64,000 nucleotides of DNA from an uncultured Planctomycetales bacterium (lineage in GTDB: Bacteria; Planctomycetota; Planctomycetia; Pirellulales; Thermoguttaceae): positions 6,420 through 70,419 of the forward strand of contig CALARR010000274.1 in assembly GCA_937889015.1 (NCBI GenBank). The letters are read 5' to 3'. The notes below the pieces were generated by a model that ran no database searches, had not been told where the DNA came from, and worked only from the letters and a program-made list of their open reading frames with translations. The position numbers and the translations under genes were made by a program. Shown here piece after piece: positions 36,750 to 45,296 of the stretch. Numbering within the stretch: position 1 is the stretch's first letter; each line of letters opens with the position of its first letter.

Positions 36750-37022
36750 TCAAGGCCGTGTCGAAGACGTATGAGAGGCCTGCGGGTTCTCTACCATCTT
36801 CCGGTACAGAAACTCGGGCGCAAAGTCGGCGTCATTCTCCCAACAAAGCGTATGGAGAACTTCCGAGACGCGGAATCGTTGGAACGCGTTGACGTCCTGA
36901 AGCGGCTCGAACATCGGTCCCCAGAGAGAATCCGCAAGATCCACAACGCCCGCTTCTCCCGTGTTGAAACGGAGACGGATTCGGTAGCCTGCGACGTATT
37001 CAGCGCTTACCACCTCCAGCAT
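36750..37022 (-). CDS. DUF2442-domain protein
   Basis: The ATG at 37022 has GGAG about seven bases upstream and gives 90 residues, although the frame is open 12 codons further. It matches the DUF2442 pattern: EVVSAEYVAGYRIRLRFNTGE, VDLADSLWGPMFEPLQD, and the end WENDADFAPEFLYRKM. Such proteins often lie beside a DUF4160 gene and have been discussed as toxin-antitoxin-like, but no DUF4160 partner is visible here. Function is unknown. Confidence 0.75.
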   Translation of the reverse strand: MLEVVSAEYVAGYRIRLRFNTGEAGVVDLADSLWGPMFEPLQDVNAFQRFRVSEVLHTLCWENDADFAPEFLYRKMVENPQASHTSSTRP

Positions 37023-37127
37023 TTGATCACTCCAAGGGGGACAGCTTGCGCAGTGCAAGCACCTATGATGGTCCCTTCGTCGCCATCGACCACGACCCGA
37101 TTCTGACCGACGATCGTGTCACAGAGA

Positions 37128-38630
37128 CTACCCCTTCACCTTGAACTTGGCCTTGGGTTTCGGCTTCGCCACCGGCGGATACGGACGGCCCAGCGGGATC
37201 GTGCGATCACGATCCACCAGAGTTTGATCGTACACCTCTCCCTCCTGGACCGGCTGCGAGGCCGCCGCCGCAAAGCGCACAATCTTGTCCAGCACCTCGG
37301 GCTGTTGCGCGGCCACGTTCTGCTGCTCTTCCACGTCGGTCCGCAGGTCGTACAACTCCCACTCGGCCTTGCCCCGCGGTTTCACCCCCTTCCAATCGCC
37401 CCACCGCACCGCCACCTGGCCCATGTACTCCCAGTACAAGTAACCGTGCGCCACCTGCCGGACCTTGCTCGCCTTGGGCCCCAGCAATTCGGGCACGATC
37501 GAGATCCCATCGAGCCCCGCCGGACACGGCGCGCCTGCCACCTCGGCCAACGTCGGCATGATGTCCGGGAAATAGCCCAGATAGTTGCTCACGCGGCTGG
37601 GCTGGATCTTGCCCGGCCAGCGCACGATGAACGGAATCCGCAGCCCGCCTTCGTACAGGTTTCCCTTGCCGCCGCGAAACCGTTTGCCGGTCTTGGGATC
37701 CACATTGGGGCCAAAGAAGCCCGCCGGATGGTCCTTGTCGGCAAAGTACTCATTCCCGCCGTTGTCGCCCGAGAGGATCACGATCGTGTTTTCGTCTAAC
37801 CCCAACTGCTTGAGCAAAGCCAGGATCTCGCCCGCCTGCCGATCGACCAGGTTGACCATCGCCGCATAGATCTTGGCGTTCTCGCTGTTCTTGTCCCCGG
37901 CCAGCCAGGGCTTGTCCTTGTAGAGTTGCCACGAGGGATCGTCAGCCGGAATGCCCCATTGGCCGTGCGGCGGGGTCCAGGGGCAATACAGGAAGAAGGG
38001 CCGGTCCTTGTTCTCCACCAGGAACTTTTTGGCCTCCTCCAGGATCCGATACTGGCTGAAGGTCTGGCCTTCGCGGCTGTTGCCCGTATTGCCCGCCAAC
38101 GGCACCTCCTGACTATTGCGAATCAGATAGGTGGGAAAGAACGTGTGCGCGTGAACCTGGTCGTAGTAGCCGAAGAAGACGTCGAAGCCGTGGGTTTCGG
38201 GCACGCCCGAAGTGCCCCGACCGCCGCAGCCCCACTTGCCAAACCCGCCGCACGCGTAGCCGGCCTGCTTCAGCAGTGACGCCACCGTCACCTCGCCGGC
38301 CCGGATCGGCTCCCAGCCGCCATTGGTCCGCATCGAGGTGTGACCCGAGTGCTTGCCGGTCATCAAGCACGTCCGAGTCGGAGCGCACACGCAGTTGCCA
38401 GCCTGAAACTGGGTGAACCGAATCCCTTCGGCCGCCATGCGGTCGAAGGTCGGGGTCTTCATCTCCGCATGCCCCATGCACGACAACTCGTAGTATCCCA
38501 ACTCGTCGATGATGAAGTAGACGATGTTCGGCTTGCGCGCCGGCTCGTCGGCTCGGCTCGCCGGCGACAACCCCAGGCCAACGCCCAACAGCATCCCCAA
38601 GACAGCGTGACGAAAAACGTTACGGATCAT
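37128..38630 (-). CDS. Secreted arylsulfatase-type sulfatase
   Basis: ATG 38630 gives 500 residues with a signal peptide (IRNVFRHAVLGMLLGVGLGL, cleavage near ASRADE). The sulfatase signature C-A-P-T-R-T-C-L-M-T-G-K is present, so the Cys is the site of formylglycine conversion. Metal and substrate residues appear in PNIVYFIIDELG, HGQWG and LSGDNGG. The family belongs to the alkaline-phosphatase superfamily and cleaves sulfate esters, often from algal polysaccharides in planctomycetes. No maturase gene is in the window. It is divergent from the OPT transporter. Confidence 0.92.
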   Translation of the reverse strand: MIRNVFRHAVLGMLLGVGLGLSPASRADEPARKPNIVYFIIDELGYYELSCMGHAEMKTPTFDRMAAEGIRFTQFQAGNCVCAPTRTCLMTGKHSGHTSMRTNGGWEPIRAGEVTVASLLKQAGYACGGFGKWGCGGRGTSGVPETHGFDVFFGYYDQVHAHTFFPTYLIRNSQEVPLAGNTGNSREGQTFSQYRILEEAKKFLVENKDRPFFLYCPWTPPHGQWGIPADDPSWQLYKDKPWLAGDKNSENAKIYAAMVNLVDRQAGEILALLKQLGLDENTIVILSGDNGGNEYFADKDHPAGFFGPNVDPKTGKRFRGGKGNLYEGGLRIPFIVRWPGKIQPSRVSNYLGYFPDIMPTLAEVAGAPCPAGLDGISIVPELLGPKASKVRQVAHGYLYWEYMGQVAVRWGDWKGVKPRGKAEWELYDLRTDVEEQQNVAAQQPEVLDKIVRFAAAASQPVQEGEVYDQTLVDRDRTIPLGRPYPPVAKPKPKAKFKVKG

Positions 38631-38943
38631 CGGCTGGCTCCAAGAACAGGGAGGACTCGCAGGAACAGTGAACGACGACTGCATGACTTTGTCCGAGGGT
38701 CCACAATCACGCCCATCCTACTCCAGTCCAAGGACGGTTGCCACCGCCATCGGGCAATTCACGCCCCCACCGCCCCGCACGCCTTGGAAAAACGACCCCC
38801 TGGCCGTAGACTATTCGGGAACCGCTCCCCGGGGCCGGTCCTGGCTCTGGCCGACCGGCTCCGGCAGTGGGGGGAATCCGTGCGTCCAATGGCATAGGCG
38901 AAGCTCGCAGCCCCCTCCCAATCGGCTTCACAGGGAACCAACC
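38631..38943. other. 313-bp divergent intergenic region
   Basis: This lies between the sulfatase (-) and the OPT transporter (+). The plus-strand frame is open upstream of the transporter start but is Pro/Arg/Ser-rich without family similarity, so it is not counted as coding. No clear promoter boxes or repeats were found. Confidence 0.5.
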
Positions 38944-41178
38944 ATGGCCGAGGAAACCACACAAGGGACGCAATCGCAGACACGCGGCCCCTCAGGCCCG
39001 CTGCATCAGCCCTATCTGGACGACGCGGCGACCGTTCCCGAGTTCACCCTGCGTGCCGTGCTCGTGGGCGCGGTGCTGGGCATCATCTTCGGCGCGTCGT
39101 CGCTGTACCTGGTTCTCAAGGTGGGCATGACCATCTCGGCCTCGATCCCCGTGGCCGTGCTCTCGATCACGCTCTTCCGGGCCCTGTCGCGCGCCTTCGG
39201 CCTGCGCCGCGCGACGATCCTCGAAAACAACATCGTTCAGACCACTGGCAGCGCCGGCGAGTCGATCGCCTTCGGCGTGGGAGTGACCATGCCCGTCACC
39301 CTGCTGCTGGGCTTCGACATGCACATCGGCCAGGTGATGATCGTTTCGGTGCTCGGCGGGCTGCTGGGAATCCTGATGATGATTCCCCTGCGGCGTGCCT
39401 TCATCGTCAAGCAGCACGGCACGCTCCGCTACCCCGAAGGCACGGCTTGCGCCGATGTATTGATTGTCGGGGAACAAGGCGGCACCAGCGCCAAGATGGT
39501 CTTCGTGGGTTTCGGCATCGCCTTCGTCTACAAGTTCCTGATGCAGGCCCTGGGCCTGTGGAAGGACGTGGCCGCCTGCACGCTCCGCTGGTTCCAGAAG
39601 GCCGAAATCAGCCTGGAAGCCGATCCGGCCTTGCTGGGCGTGGGCTACATCATCGGCACGCGCATCTCTTCCATCATGGTGGCCGGCGGCGTTTTGGCCT
39701 ACCTGGTCCTCATGCCCGCCATCACCTTCTTCGGCGGAGAGCTGACCAGTCCCCTCTATCCGGCCGAAAAACTCATCCGCGACATGTCGCCCACGGAACT
39801 CCGCAACTCCTACGTCCTGTATATCGGGGCCGGAGCCGTGGCGGCCGGCGGCATTATCAGCCTGATCCAGGCCCTGCCGCTCATCGCCGGATCGCTGGCC
39901 TCCGGCCTGCGCGATCTGCGCGCCAGCCGCATGGCCGGCAGCCAGGCCGTAGTGGCGCGCACCGATCGCGACATGTCCTTGTCCGTGGTGGGCGTGGGTT
40001 CCTTGCTGCTGGTGCTGGCCATCTGGATCACGCTCCCGCTGGGAAGTCCCTTCAGTTGGATCAGCCTGTTGGCGGCCTTGCTGATCGTGCTCTTCGGCTT
40101 CCTGTTCGTGACCGTTTCGTCACGGTTGACCGGCGAGATCGGTTCGTCCTCCAACCCCATCTCGGGCATGACCGTGGCCACACTGCTGCTGACGTGCCTG
40201 ATCTTCCTCGTCCTGGGCTGGACCGCGGCCCCTTATCGCTTGATGGCCCTCTCCGTAGCGGCCATCGTCTGCATCGCCTCGTCCAATGGCGGAACCACCT
40301 CCCAGGATCTCAAGACGGGTTACCTGGTAGGGGCCACGCCCAAGTACCAGCAGTGGGCAATCCTCGCGGGCTCGATTTCTTCGGCCCTGGTGATCGGCCT
40401 GGTCCTGGTCCTCTTGAACCAGGCCAGCACAGTCTACACGGCCAAGAACCTGCCCTCGCTTCCGCACGCCCTCGACGTCCGGCAACTCGAACGCGTCGAG
40501 CAGGCCCCCGGCGACCCGCAACCGTATCACGTCTGGCAAGCGCCGGCCGGAAACGAGCACGGCGTGCTGCCGGGCAAGTACCTGGTCGACGACGCGGGCC
40601 AGGTTCGCTACTACGTCGATCCGGGCATCAACGGCAGCGTCCACCAGCGCGACAATGGCACGCCCGTGCAGAAGTACGACGCGCCTAAGACGCGCCTCAT
40701 GTCCCTGATCATCGACGGCATCTTGCAGCAAAAACTGCCCTGGGCCCTGGTGCTGCTGGGTGTGTTCATCGCCGTGGTGCTGGAGTTGAGCGGCGTTCCT
40801 TCGCTGCCCTTCGCCGTGGGCGTGTATCTGCCCTTGTCGTCTTCGACGCCGATCTTCGTCGGCGGCCTGGTCCGCTGGGCCGTCGACCGGTGGAACCGCC
40901 GCGGCGATCCGGCCGGCGCCTCCGCCTCCGACTCGGACATGAGTTCCGGCGTGCTGTTCTCCACCGGCTATATCGCCGGCGGGGCGATTGGCGGCGTACT
41001 GTTCGGCTTCCTCTCGTTCAGCGATACAATCACCCAGGCCCTCAGCCGCGTGGGAAGCGGCCTGCCTTTCGCACGCTACGACTCGCCGGCGGCCATCACC
41101 TTCGGCCTGCTGGTCGTGACGTTGCTGCTGGTGGGCACTCGTCGGGCCGTAAGCTCTCCAAGGACAACAACGCCATGA
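38944..41178 (+). CDS. OPT-family oligopeptide transporter
   Basis: ATG 38944 (AGGGA upstream) gives 744 residues and about 15-16 TM segments, normal for bacterial OPT proteins. Landmarks are LYLVLKVGMTISASIPVAV, NNIVQTTGSAGESIAFGVG, the proline-rich PEGTACADVL turn, and ITGEIGSSSNPISGMT-like sequence in the C-terminal half. OPT transporters are proton-coupled importers of small peptides or metal chelates. Its TGA overlaps the ATG of the S46 peptidase gene (ATGA), suggesting translational coupling and peptide as substrate. Confidence 0.92.
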   Translation: MAEETTQGTQSQTRGPSGPLHQPYLDDAATVPEFTLRAVLVGAVLGIIFGASSLYLVLKVGMTISASIPVAVLSITLFRALSRAFGLRRATILENNIVQTTGSAGESIAFGVGVTMPVTLLLGFDMHIGQVMIVSVLGGLLGILMMIPLRRAFIVKQHGTLRYPEGTACADVLIVGEQGGTSAKMVFVGFGIAFVYKFLMQALGLWKDVAACTLRWFQKAEISLEADPALLGVGYIIGTRISSIMVAGGVLAYLVLMPAITFFGGELTSPLYPAEKLIRDMSPTELRNSYVLYIGAGAVAAGGIISLIQALPLIAGSLASGLRDLRASRMAGSQAVVARTDRDMSLSVVGVGSLLLVLAIWITLPLGSPFSWISLLAALLIVLFGFLFVTVSSRLTGEIGSSSNPISGMTVATLLLTCLIFLVLGWTAAPYRLMALSVAAIVCIASSNGGTTSQDLKTGYLVGATPKYQQWAILAGSISSALVIGLVLVLLNQASTVYTAKNLPSLPHALDVRQLERVEQAPGDPQPYHVWQAPAGNEHGVLPGKYLVDDAGQVRYYVDPGINGSVHQRDNGTPVQKYDAPKTRLMSLIIDGILQQKLPWALVLLGVFIAVVLELSGVPSLPFAVGVYLPLSSSTPIFVGGLVRWAVDRWNRRGDPAGASASDSDMSSGVLFSTGYIAGGAIGGVLFGFLSFSDTITQALSRVGSGLPFARYDSPAAITFGLLVVTLLLVGTRRAVSSPRTTTP

Positions 41179-43244
41179 AGCTATGCGTCATCTCGTGTAT
41201 CGTACTGCTCGCCTTCCCGCTCGCTGGCCTGCATGCCGATGAAGGCATGTGGCTGTTCAACAATCCACCGGCCAGGCTCCTCCAAGAACGTTACGGCTTC
41301 CAGGCCACGCCGCAATGGATGCAGCACGTGCAACGCGCCTCCGTGCGGTTCAACAGCGGCGGGTCCGGATCGCTGGTCTCGTCGCGCGGGCTGGTGATGA
41401 CCAATCACCACGTCGGGGCCGACGCCCTGCAGAAACTCAGCACGCCCCAGCGCGATCTGCTCAAGCAGGGCTTCTACGCCAAACGCCCAGAAGAAGAGCT
41501 GCCGTGCGTGGACCTGGAACTCAACGTCCTGATGAGCATTGAGGACGTGACCGAACGGGTGAACGCCGCAGTACCGTCCGGCGCCGAGCCGGCCGAGGCT
41601 TTCAAGGCGCGCCGTGCGGCCATGAACACCCTCGAGCAAGAGTCGCTCCAGCAGACCGGCTTGCGGAGCGACGTGGTCACGCTCTACCAGGGCGGCCGTT
41701 ACCACCTCTACCGCTACAAGAAGTACACCGATGTCCGCCTGGTCTTCGCCCCCGAACAGGCAATCGCTTTCTTCGGCGGCGACCCGGACAACTTCGAGTA
41801 TCCGCGCTATGACCTGGATGTGTGCTTCTTTCGCGCCTACGAAGACGGCAAGCCGGCTGCCATCCAGGACTTCCTCGCCTGGAGCCGGAAAGGTGTTCAA
41901 CAGGACGAACTGGTGTTCGTTTCCGGTCATCCGGGCCGCACCGACCGGCTGAACACCGTGGCCCATTTGGAGTTCCTCCGCGACCGTTCGTATCCGTACA
42001 CCCTCAACAAGATCCGGCGGCGCGAGGTTCTTCTGCGGACCTACAGCGAGCGCGGGCTGGAGAACGCGCGCCGCGCCCAGGACGAACTATTCGGCTATCA
42101 GAACACGCGCAAGGCGCGTCTCGGAGGACTGGCCGGCTTGCAAGATCCTGTGATCCTGGGGGCCAAGCAAGCCGCCGAGGCCAAGCTCCGCGCCGCCGTG
42201 TCGGCCAATCCCGCCCTGCGCGACAAATATGGCGACGCCTGGGACCAGGTGGCGGCGGCCCTCGAACACATGCGCGACATCCATTATCGCCACGACCTGC
42301 TGGAACACTCCGGCGCGTTCAATACCGACTTGTTCGGCATCGCTCGCACCTTGTTCCGCATGGCCGACGAGACAGCCAAGCCAAACGCCGATCGGCTGCG
42401 CGAGTACCGCGAATCCCACTTGGAATCGTTGAAACAGATCCTCTTCTCCGAGGCGCCGATCTACAAGGATCTGGAGACGGTCAAGCTGGCCGATTCGCTG
42501 AGCATGTTCATGGAAATGGCCGGGGCCGACAACGCGCTGGTCCGCCGCGTGCTGGACGGCAAGTCGCCCGCGCAGCGCGCCGCCGAACTGATCGCCGGCA
42601 CGCGGCTGGAGGACGTGGCCCAGCGCAAGCAACTGGCCCAGGGCGGGCCGGCGGCGATCCAGGCCTGCCGCGACCCGATGATCGAGTTGGTCCGGCTAGT
42701 CGACGCCCCGGCGCGCAAACTCCGCCAGACCTTCGAGCAGCGCTGCGAGGAGCCCTTGCGCCAGGCGTATGCGAAGATCGCCAACGCGCGCTTCGCCCTG
42801 CTGGGCACCGACACCTATCCCGACGCCACGTTCACCCTGCGCCTGGCCTTCGGCACGGTCTGCGGCTACGAGGAAGCCGGCCAGCGCCTGCCCCCCTGGA
42901 CCACGATCGGCGGGGCCTTCGAACACGCTCACAAGCACGGCTCGCGCGAGCCCTTCGCCCTGCCCGAGTCCTGGCTCCGCAACCAATCCCGGCTCGATCC
43001 GGCCACGCCCTTCAACTTCCTCTCGACGGCCGACATCATCGGCGGCAACTCCGGCAGCCCGGTCGTCAACCGCAACGCCGAGGTGGTGGGCCTGATCTTC
43101 GACGGCAACCTGCAGTCGCTGGTCCTGGGCTTCACCTACACGCAGCACCAGGCCCGAGCCTTGTCGGTGGACTGTCGCGCCATCGTCGAGGCCTTGCGCG
43201 AGGTTTACGGCGCGCAGGCGCTGCTCGATGAATTGGGCCCATGA
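41175..43244 (+). CDS. S46-family dipeptidyl-peptidase (DPP7/DPP11-like), secreted
   Basis: The 689-residue product has a signal peptide (MKLCVISCIVLLAFPLAGLH). Chymotrypsin-like catalytic elements are visible: His in VMTNHHVG, Asp in DPDNFEYPRYDLD and Ser in GGNSGSPVVN. The ending IFDGNLQSL has Gly where, as I recall, P. gingivalis DPP7 has Gly673 and DPP11 has Arg673, which suggests a preference for hydrophobic rather than acidic P1 residues. The start codon overlaps the OPT stop, so the peptidase and transporter are translated together. It probably releases dipeptides outside the inner membrane for uptake. Confidence 0.92.
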   Translation: MKLCVISCIVLLAFPLAGLHADEGMWLFNNPPARLLQERYGFQATPQWMQHVQRASVRFNSGGSGSLVSSRGLVMTNHHVGADALQKLSTPQRDLLKQGFYAKRPEEELPCVDLELNVLMSIEDVTERVNAAVPSGAEPAEAFKARRAAMNTLEQESLQQTGLRSDVVTLYQGGRYHLYRYKKYTDVRLVFAPEQAIAFFGGDPDNFEYPRYDLDVCFFRAYEDGKPAAIQDFLAWSRKGVQQDELVFVSGHPGRTDRLNTVAHLEFLRDRSYPYTLNKIRRREVLLRTYSERGLENARRAQDELFGYQNTRKARLGGLAGLQDPVILGAKQAAEAKLRAAVSANPALRDKYGDAWDQVAAALEHMRDIHYRHDLLEHSGAFNTDLFGIARTLFRMADETAKPNADRLREYRESHLESLKQILFSEAPIYKDLETVKLADSLSMFMEMAGADNALVRRVLDGKSPAQRAAELIAGTRLEDVAQRKQLAQGGPAAIQACRDPMIELVRLVDAPARKLRQTFEQRCEEPLRQAYAKIANARFALLGTDTYPDATFTLRLAFGTVCGYEEAGQRLPPWTTIGGAFEHAHKHGSREPFALPESWLRNQSRLDPATPFNFLSTADIIGGNSGSPVVNRNAEVVGLIFDGNLQSLVLGFTYTQHQARALSVDCRAIVEALREVYGAQALLDELGP

Positions 43245-43259
43245 GCGGAAGCACGCCGC

Positions 43260-44507
43260 CTACGGCCGCACATTCCGCGCGCCAAACGTGGCCCCATACC
43301 GCTGCGCCAATTCGGCATGCCCGAAGCCGTAAGCGTCGCGCAATGCCTCTTCGCTGTCCATGCCTTCCTTCACGTTGTCGATCAGCTTGCGGTACTTCTT
43401 GGGGTCGATCCGCAGCAACACATCGACAATGCTCGAAGCCGCCCCGTACTGATAGCGTTCCAAGCGAATGTTATCGGCGAAGAACGTGCCGCCCAATGTT
43501 CCGGTCTGGCGGATGCGCTCCACTGCCTCGCCCTGCCGGCGGCGGACCTCGTCGTTCAGCTTGCCGACCACGGCCTGCGCGACCCATTCGGCGATTCCCT
43601 CGTTGATCCAGGGCACGACGTGCAGTGTCGTCTTGTAGCGGTGCACAAAACCGTGAGCCGTCTCGTGTACCAGGACCACGGCAAAGAAACTCTCACTGTT
43701 GCCCTTGTAGCCGGCAATCAATACCCGGCCGTTGCTGCTGGAATGGCACAGCGCCTGGGCCCCCTCCGACTCCGTGAACTTCATCACGTCGCGCTCGTAG
43801 CGGTGGAAGTCGGCCGGATTCTGAAAGGCCACCACCACGCACTTGCCGCGCCAGATGTTCTTCCCTTGCGGAACGTCGAAGGCGTGCGTGAGCTTCTCGT
43901 ACATCGCGTCCAGGTACTTCACGTACACGCCTACCGTCTTCAACGACATGTCGGTGTAGAACAGGAAGTACTTCGTCTCCAGCAACTGCATGGGCAGGTT
44001 CATCTTTTCCGGCAGCTTCTGCAGGAAGTCCTTCTCTTCGGCCAAGTACTTGGCCTGGTCTTCCGGCGAAATCTCCTTCCAGAAACGCCCCTTCTTGCTC
44101 CGCACCCGCTCCTCAATCGCGGCTTCCCGCTGCAGACGCGCCTGGCGTTTCTCGGGATTGTGCGCCAGCTCGCGCGTCTTCTTATCGAAGCTCACGTCCA
44201 GCGGCTTCCCGTCCAGGAAGATCTCGTCGATCGATTGCGCCCCGAGGGTCTGTTGCCGCGGAGGATCGTGCGGCGTGATCGTCATCGCCCGGATGGCCCC
44301 CGGCACGCTGCCCGGCCGGATCTTCTCCACCTTCGCGTCGCCCCAGCTCTGGCCGTTGGTCAGGCGCACGTCCACTGTCGCGCCGACCAGCGATTGCAGG
44401 TCTGGAACCGCATCGGCCGCCTGAGTGGCGGAGGAAAGCTGGGCCGCAATGGCAAACGCCAGGGCAGCCAGTACGTTGACCGAGCATAGGAGGTGGTTCG
44501 CTGTCAT
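43260..44507 (-). CDS. Secreted HExxH protein (gluzincin-like, DUF1570-type)
   Basis: ATG 44507 gives 415 residues and a signal peptide (ALAFAIAAQL, cleavage near TQAADA). After an N-terminal ~90-residue domain and a Lys/Glu-rich helical stretch, the C-terminal half holds H-E-T-A-H (VLVHETAHGFVHRY) and, about 20 residues on, NEGIAEWVA. The second Glu is spaced as the third zinc ligand of gluzincin peptidases. Zinc peptidase activity is likely but the substrate is unknown. The gene converges on the S46 peptidase with only 15 bases between stops. Confidence 0.8.
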   Translation of the reverse strand: MTANHLLCSVNVLAALAFAIAAQLSSATQAADAVPDLQSLVGATVDVRLTNGQSWGDAKVEKIRPGSVPGAIRAMTITPHDPPRQQTLGAQSIDEIFLDGKPLDVSFDKKTRELAHNPEKRQARLQREAAIEERVRSKKGRFWKEISPEDQAKYLAEEKDFLQKLPEKMNLPMQLLETKYFLFYTDMSLKTVGVYVKYLDAMYEKLTHAFDVPQGKNIWRGKCVVVAFQNPADFHRYERDVMKFTESEGAQALCHSSSNGRVLIAGYKGNSESFFAVVLVHETAHGFVHRYKTTLHVVPWINEGIAEWVAQAVVGKLNDEVRRRQGEAVERIRQTGTLGGTFFADNIRLERYQYGAASSIVDVLLRIDPKKYRKLIDNVKEGMDSEEALRDAYGFGHAELAQRYGATFGARNVRP

Positions 44508-44708
44508 ACGCGTTGAGTCCTGTTCGCCCAGTTCCTGGTCGGCAATGCGAGTCGGGATCAAGATATCCGATCCCCAACCCCCGCTCAAGAGCCGGTCGCT
44601 CTGAAGGTCCTGCGAAGAAGCAGCCTGCCGATGTCACAAGCCTGACCCGACCCTGTATTAGAGGTGAAGCCAATTCCCCTCCATAACCCGTACCAAGGAG
44701 TTCCTGCC

Positions 44709-45095
44709 ATGAAGACCGGTCACTTTGCCGCGCTAGCCCTGAACATCGTCCTCGTGATCGCCAACACGGCTGGCGCCCAGCAGTTCGGCGTGGAAAACAC
44801 GGACCAGAGCGTCGTCAGCTCGGCTGCCAACTCGCAGCAAACCGTAGTCACCAAGACGGACATCGACCCGAACGGAGCCACTGCGGGCGAGGAGAACGGG
44901 TCGGAGGCGGACCATTGGCGCTGGTACCGTCACTACCACTACTATCGCTACTACCGGCCCGTGGTCTACTACTACTATCCGACGGTCACCTGGCGGCCCT
45001 ATGTGGTCTACTGGGATGGCGTCAGCAAGGATCAGTCGAATTCCACCGATTCTGGCGACAAGGTGACCGATAGCGTCGGCCGGCCCCAACAATGA
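44709..45095 (+). CDS. Small secreted Tyr/His-rich protein
   Basis: ATG 44709 follows AAGGAG and gives 128 residues. The signal peptide (HFAALALNIVLVIANTAGA) is followed by a Ser/Gln/Asn-rich region, then a short block dense in Tyr, His, Arg and Trp (~78-108, for example YRHYHYYRYYRP). No family is recognised. It ends in a strong terminator, so it is probably a monocistronic exported protein. Adhesion, metal binding or envelope structure are all possible. Confidence 0.7.
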   Translation: MKTGHFAALALNIVLVIANTAGAQQFGVENTDQSVVSSAANSQQTVVTKTDIDPNGATAGEENGSEADHWRWYRHYHYYRYYRPVVYYYYPTVTWRPYVVYWDGVSKDQSNSTDSGDKVTDSVGRPQQ

Positions 45096-45110
45096 CAGGA
45101 CAGGAGAGGG

Positions 45111-45141
45111 GGGGGCGGTCGTCCCAACATCGCCCCCTTTT
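45111..45141 (+). terminator. Intrinsic terminator after the Tyr-rich gene
   Basis: GGGGGCG (45111-45117) pairs with CGCCCCC (45131-45137) across a 13-base loop and is followed by TTTT. It is the clearest intrinsic terminator in the window, and it separates the Tyr-rich gene from the caspase cluster. Confidence 0.7.
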
Positions 45142-45194
45142 CGTCAGAAGGATCGGCTCCCAGCCCCCCTTACCTCTCTGTCAATCGAGGGGCC

Positions 45195-45224
45195 TTGACG
45201 TCCCCGACTGAAAGGACCTAGCTT
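45195..45224 (+). promoter_or_regulatory. Weak promoter candidate for the caspase cluster
   Basis: TTGACG (45195-45200) is a good -35 box, but the -10 candidate TAGCTT (45219-45224) matches only three of six, at 18 bases. The first caspase-like ATG lies 72 bases downstream. Confidence 0.25.
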
Positions 45225-45296
45225 TAAGGATAAGCGACGCGAGATCCGTACCTGATCCACAGAAGAAACCACCCGCAAGGGTAGCTGGGGTGCATC

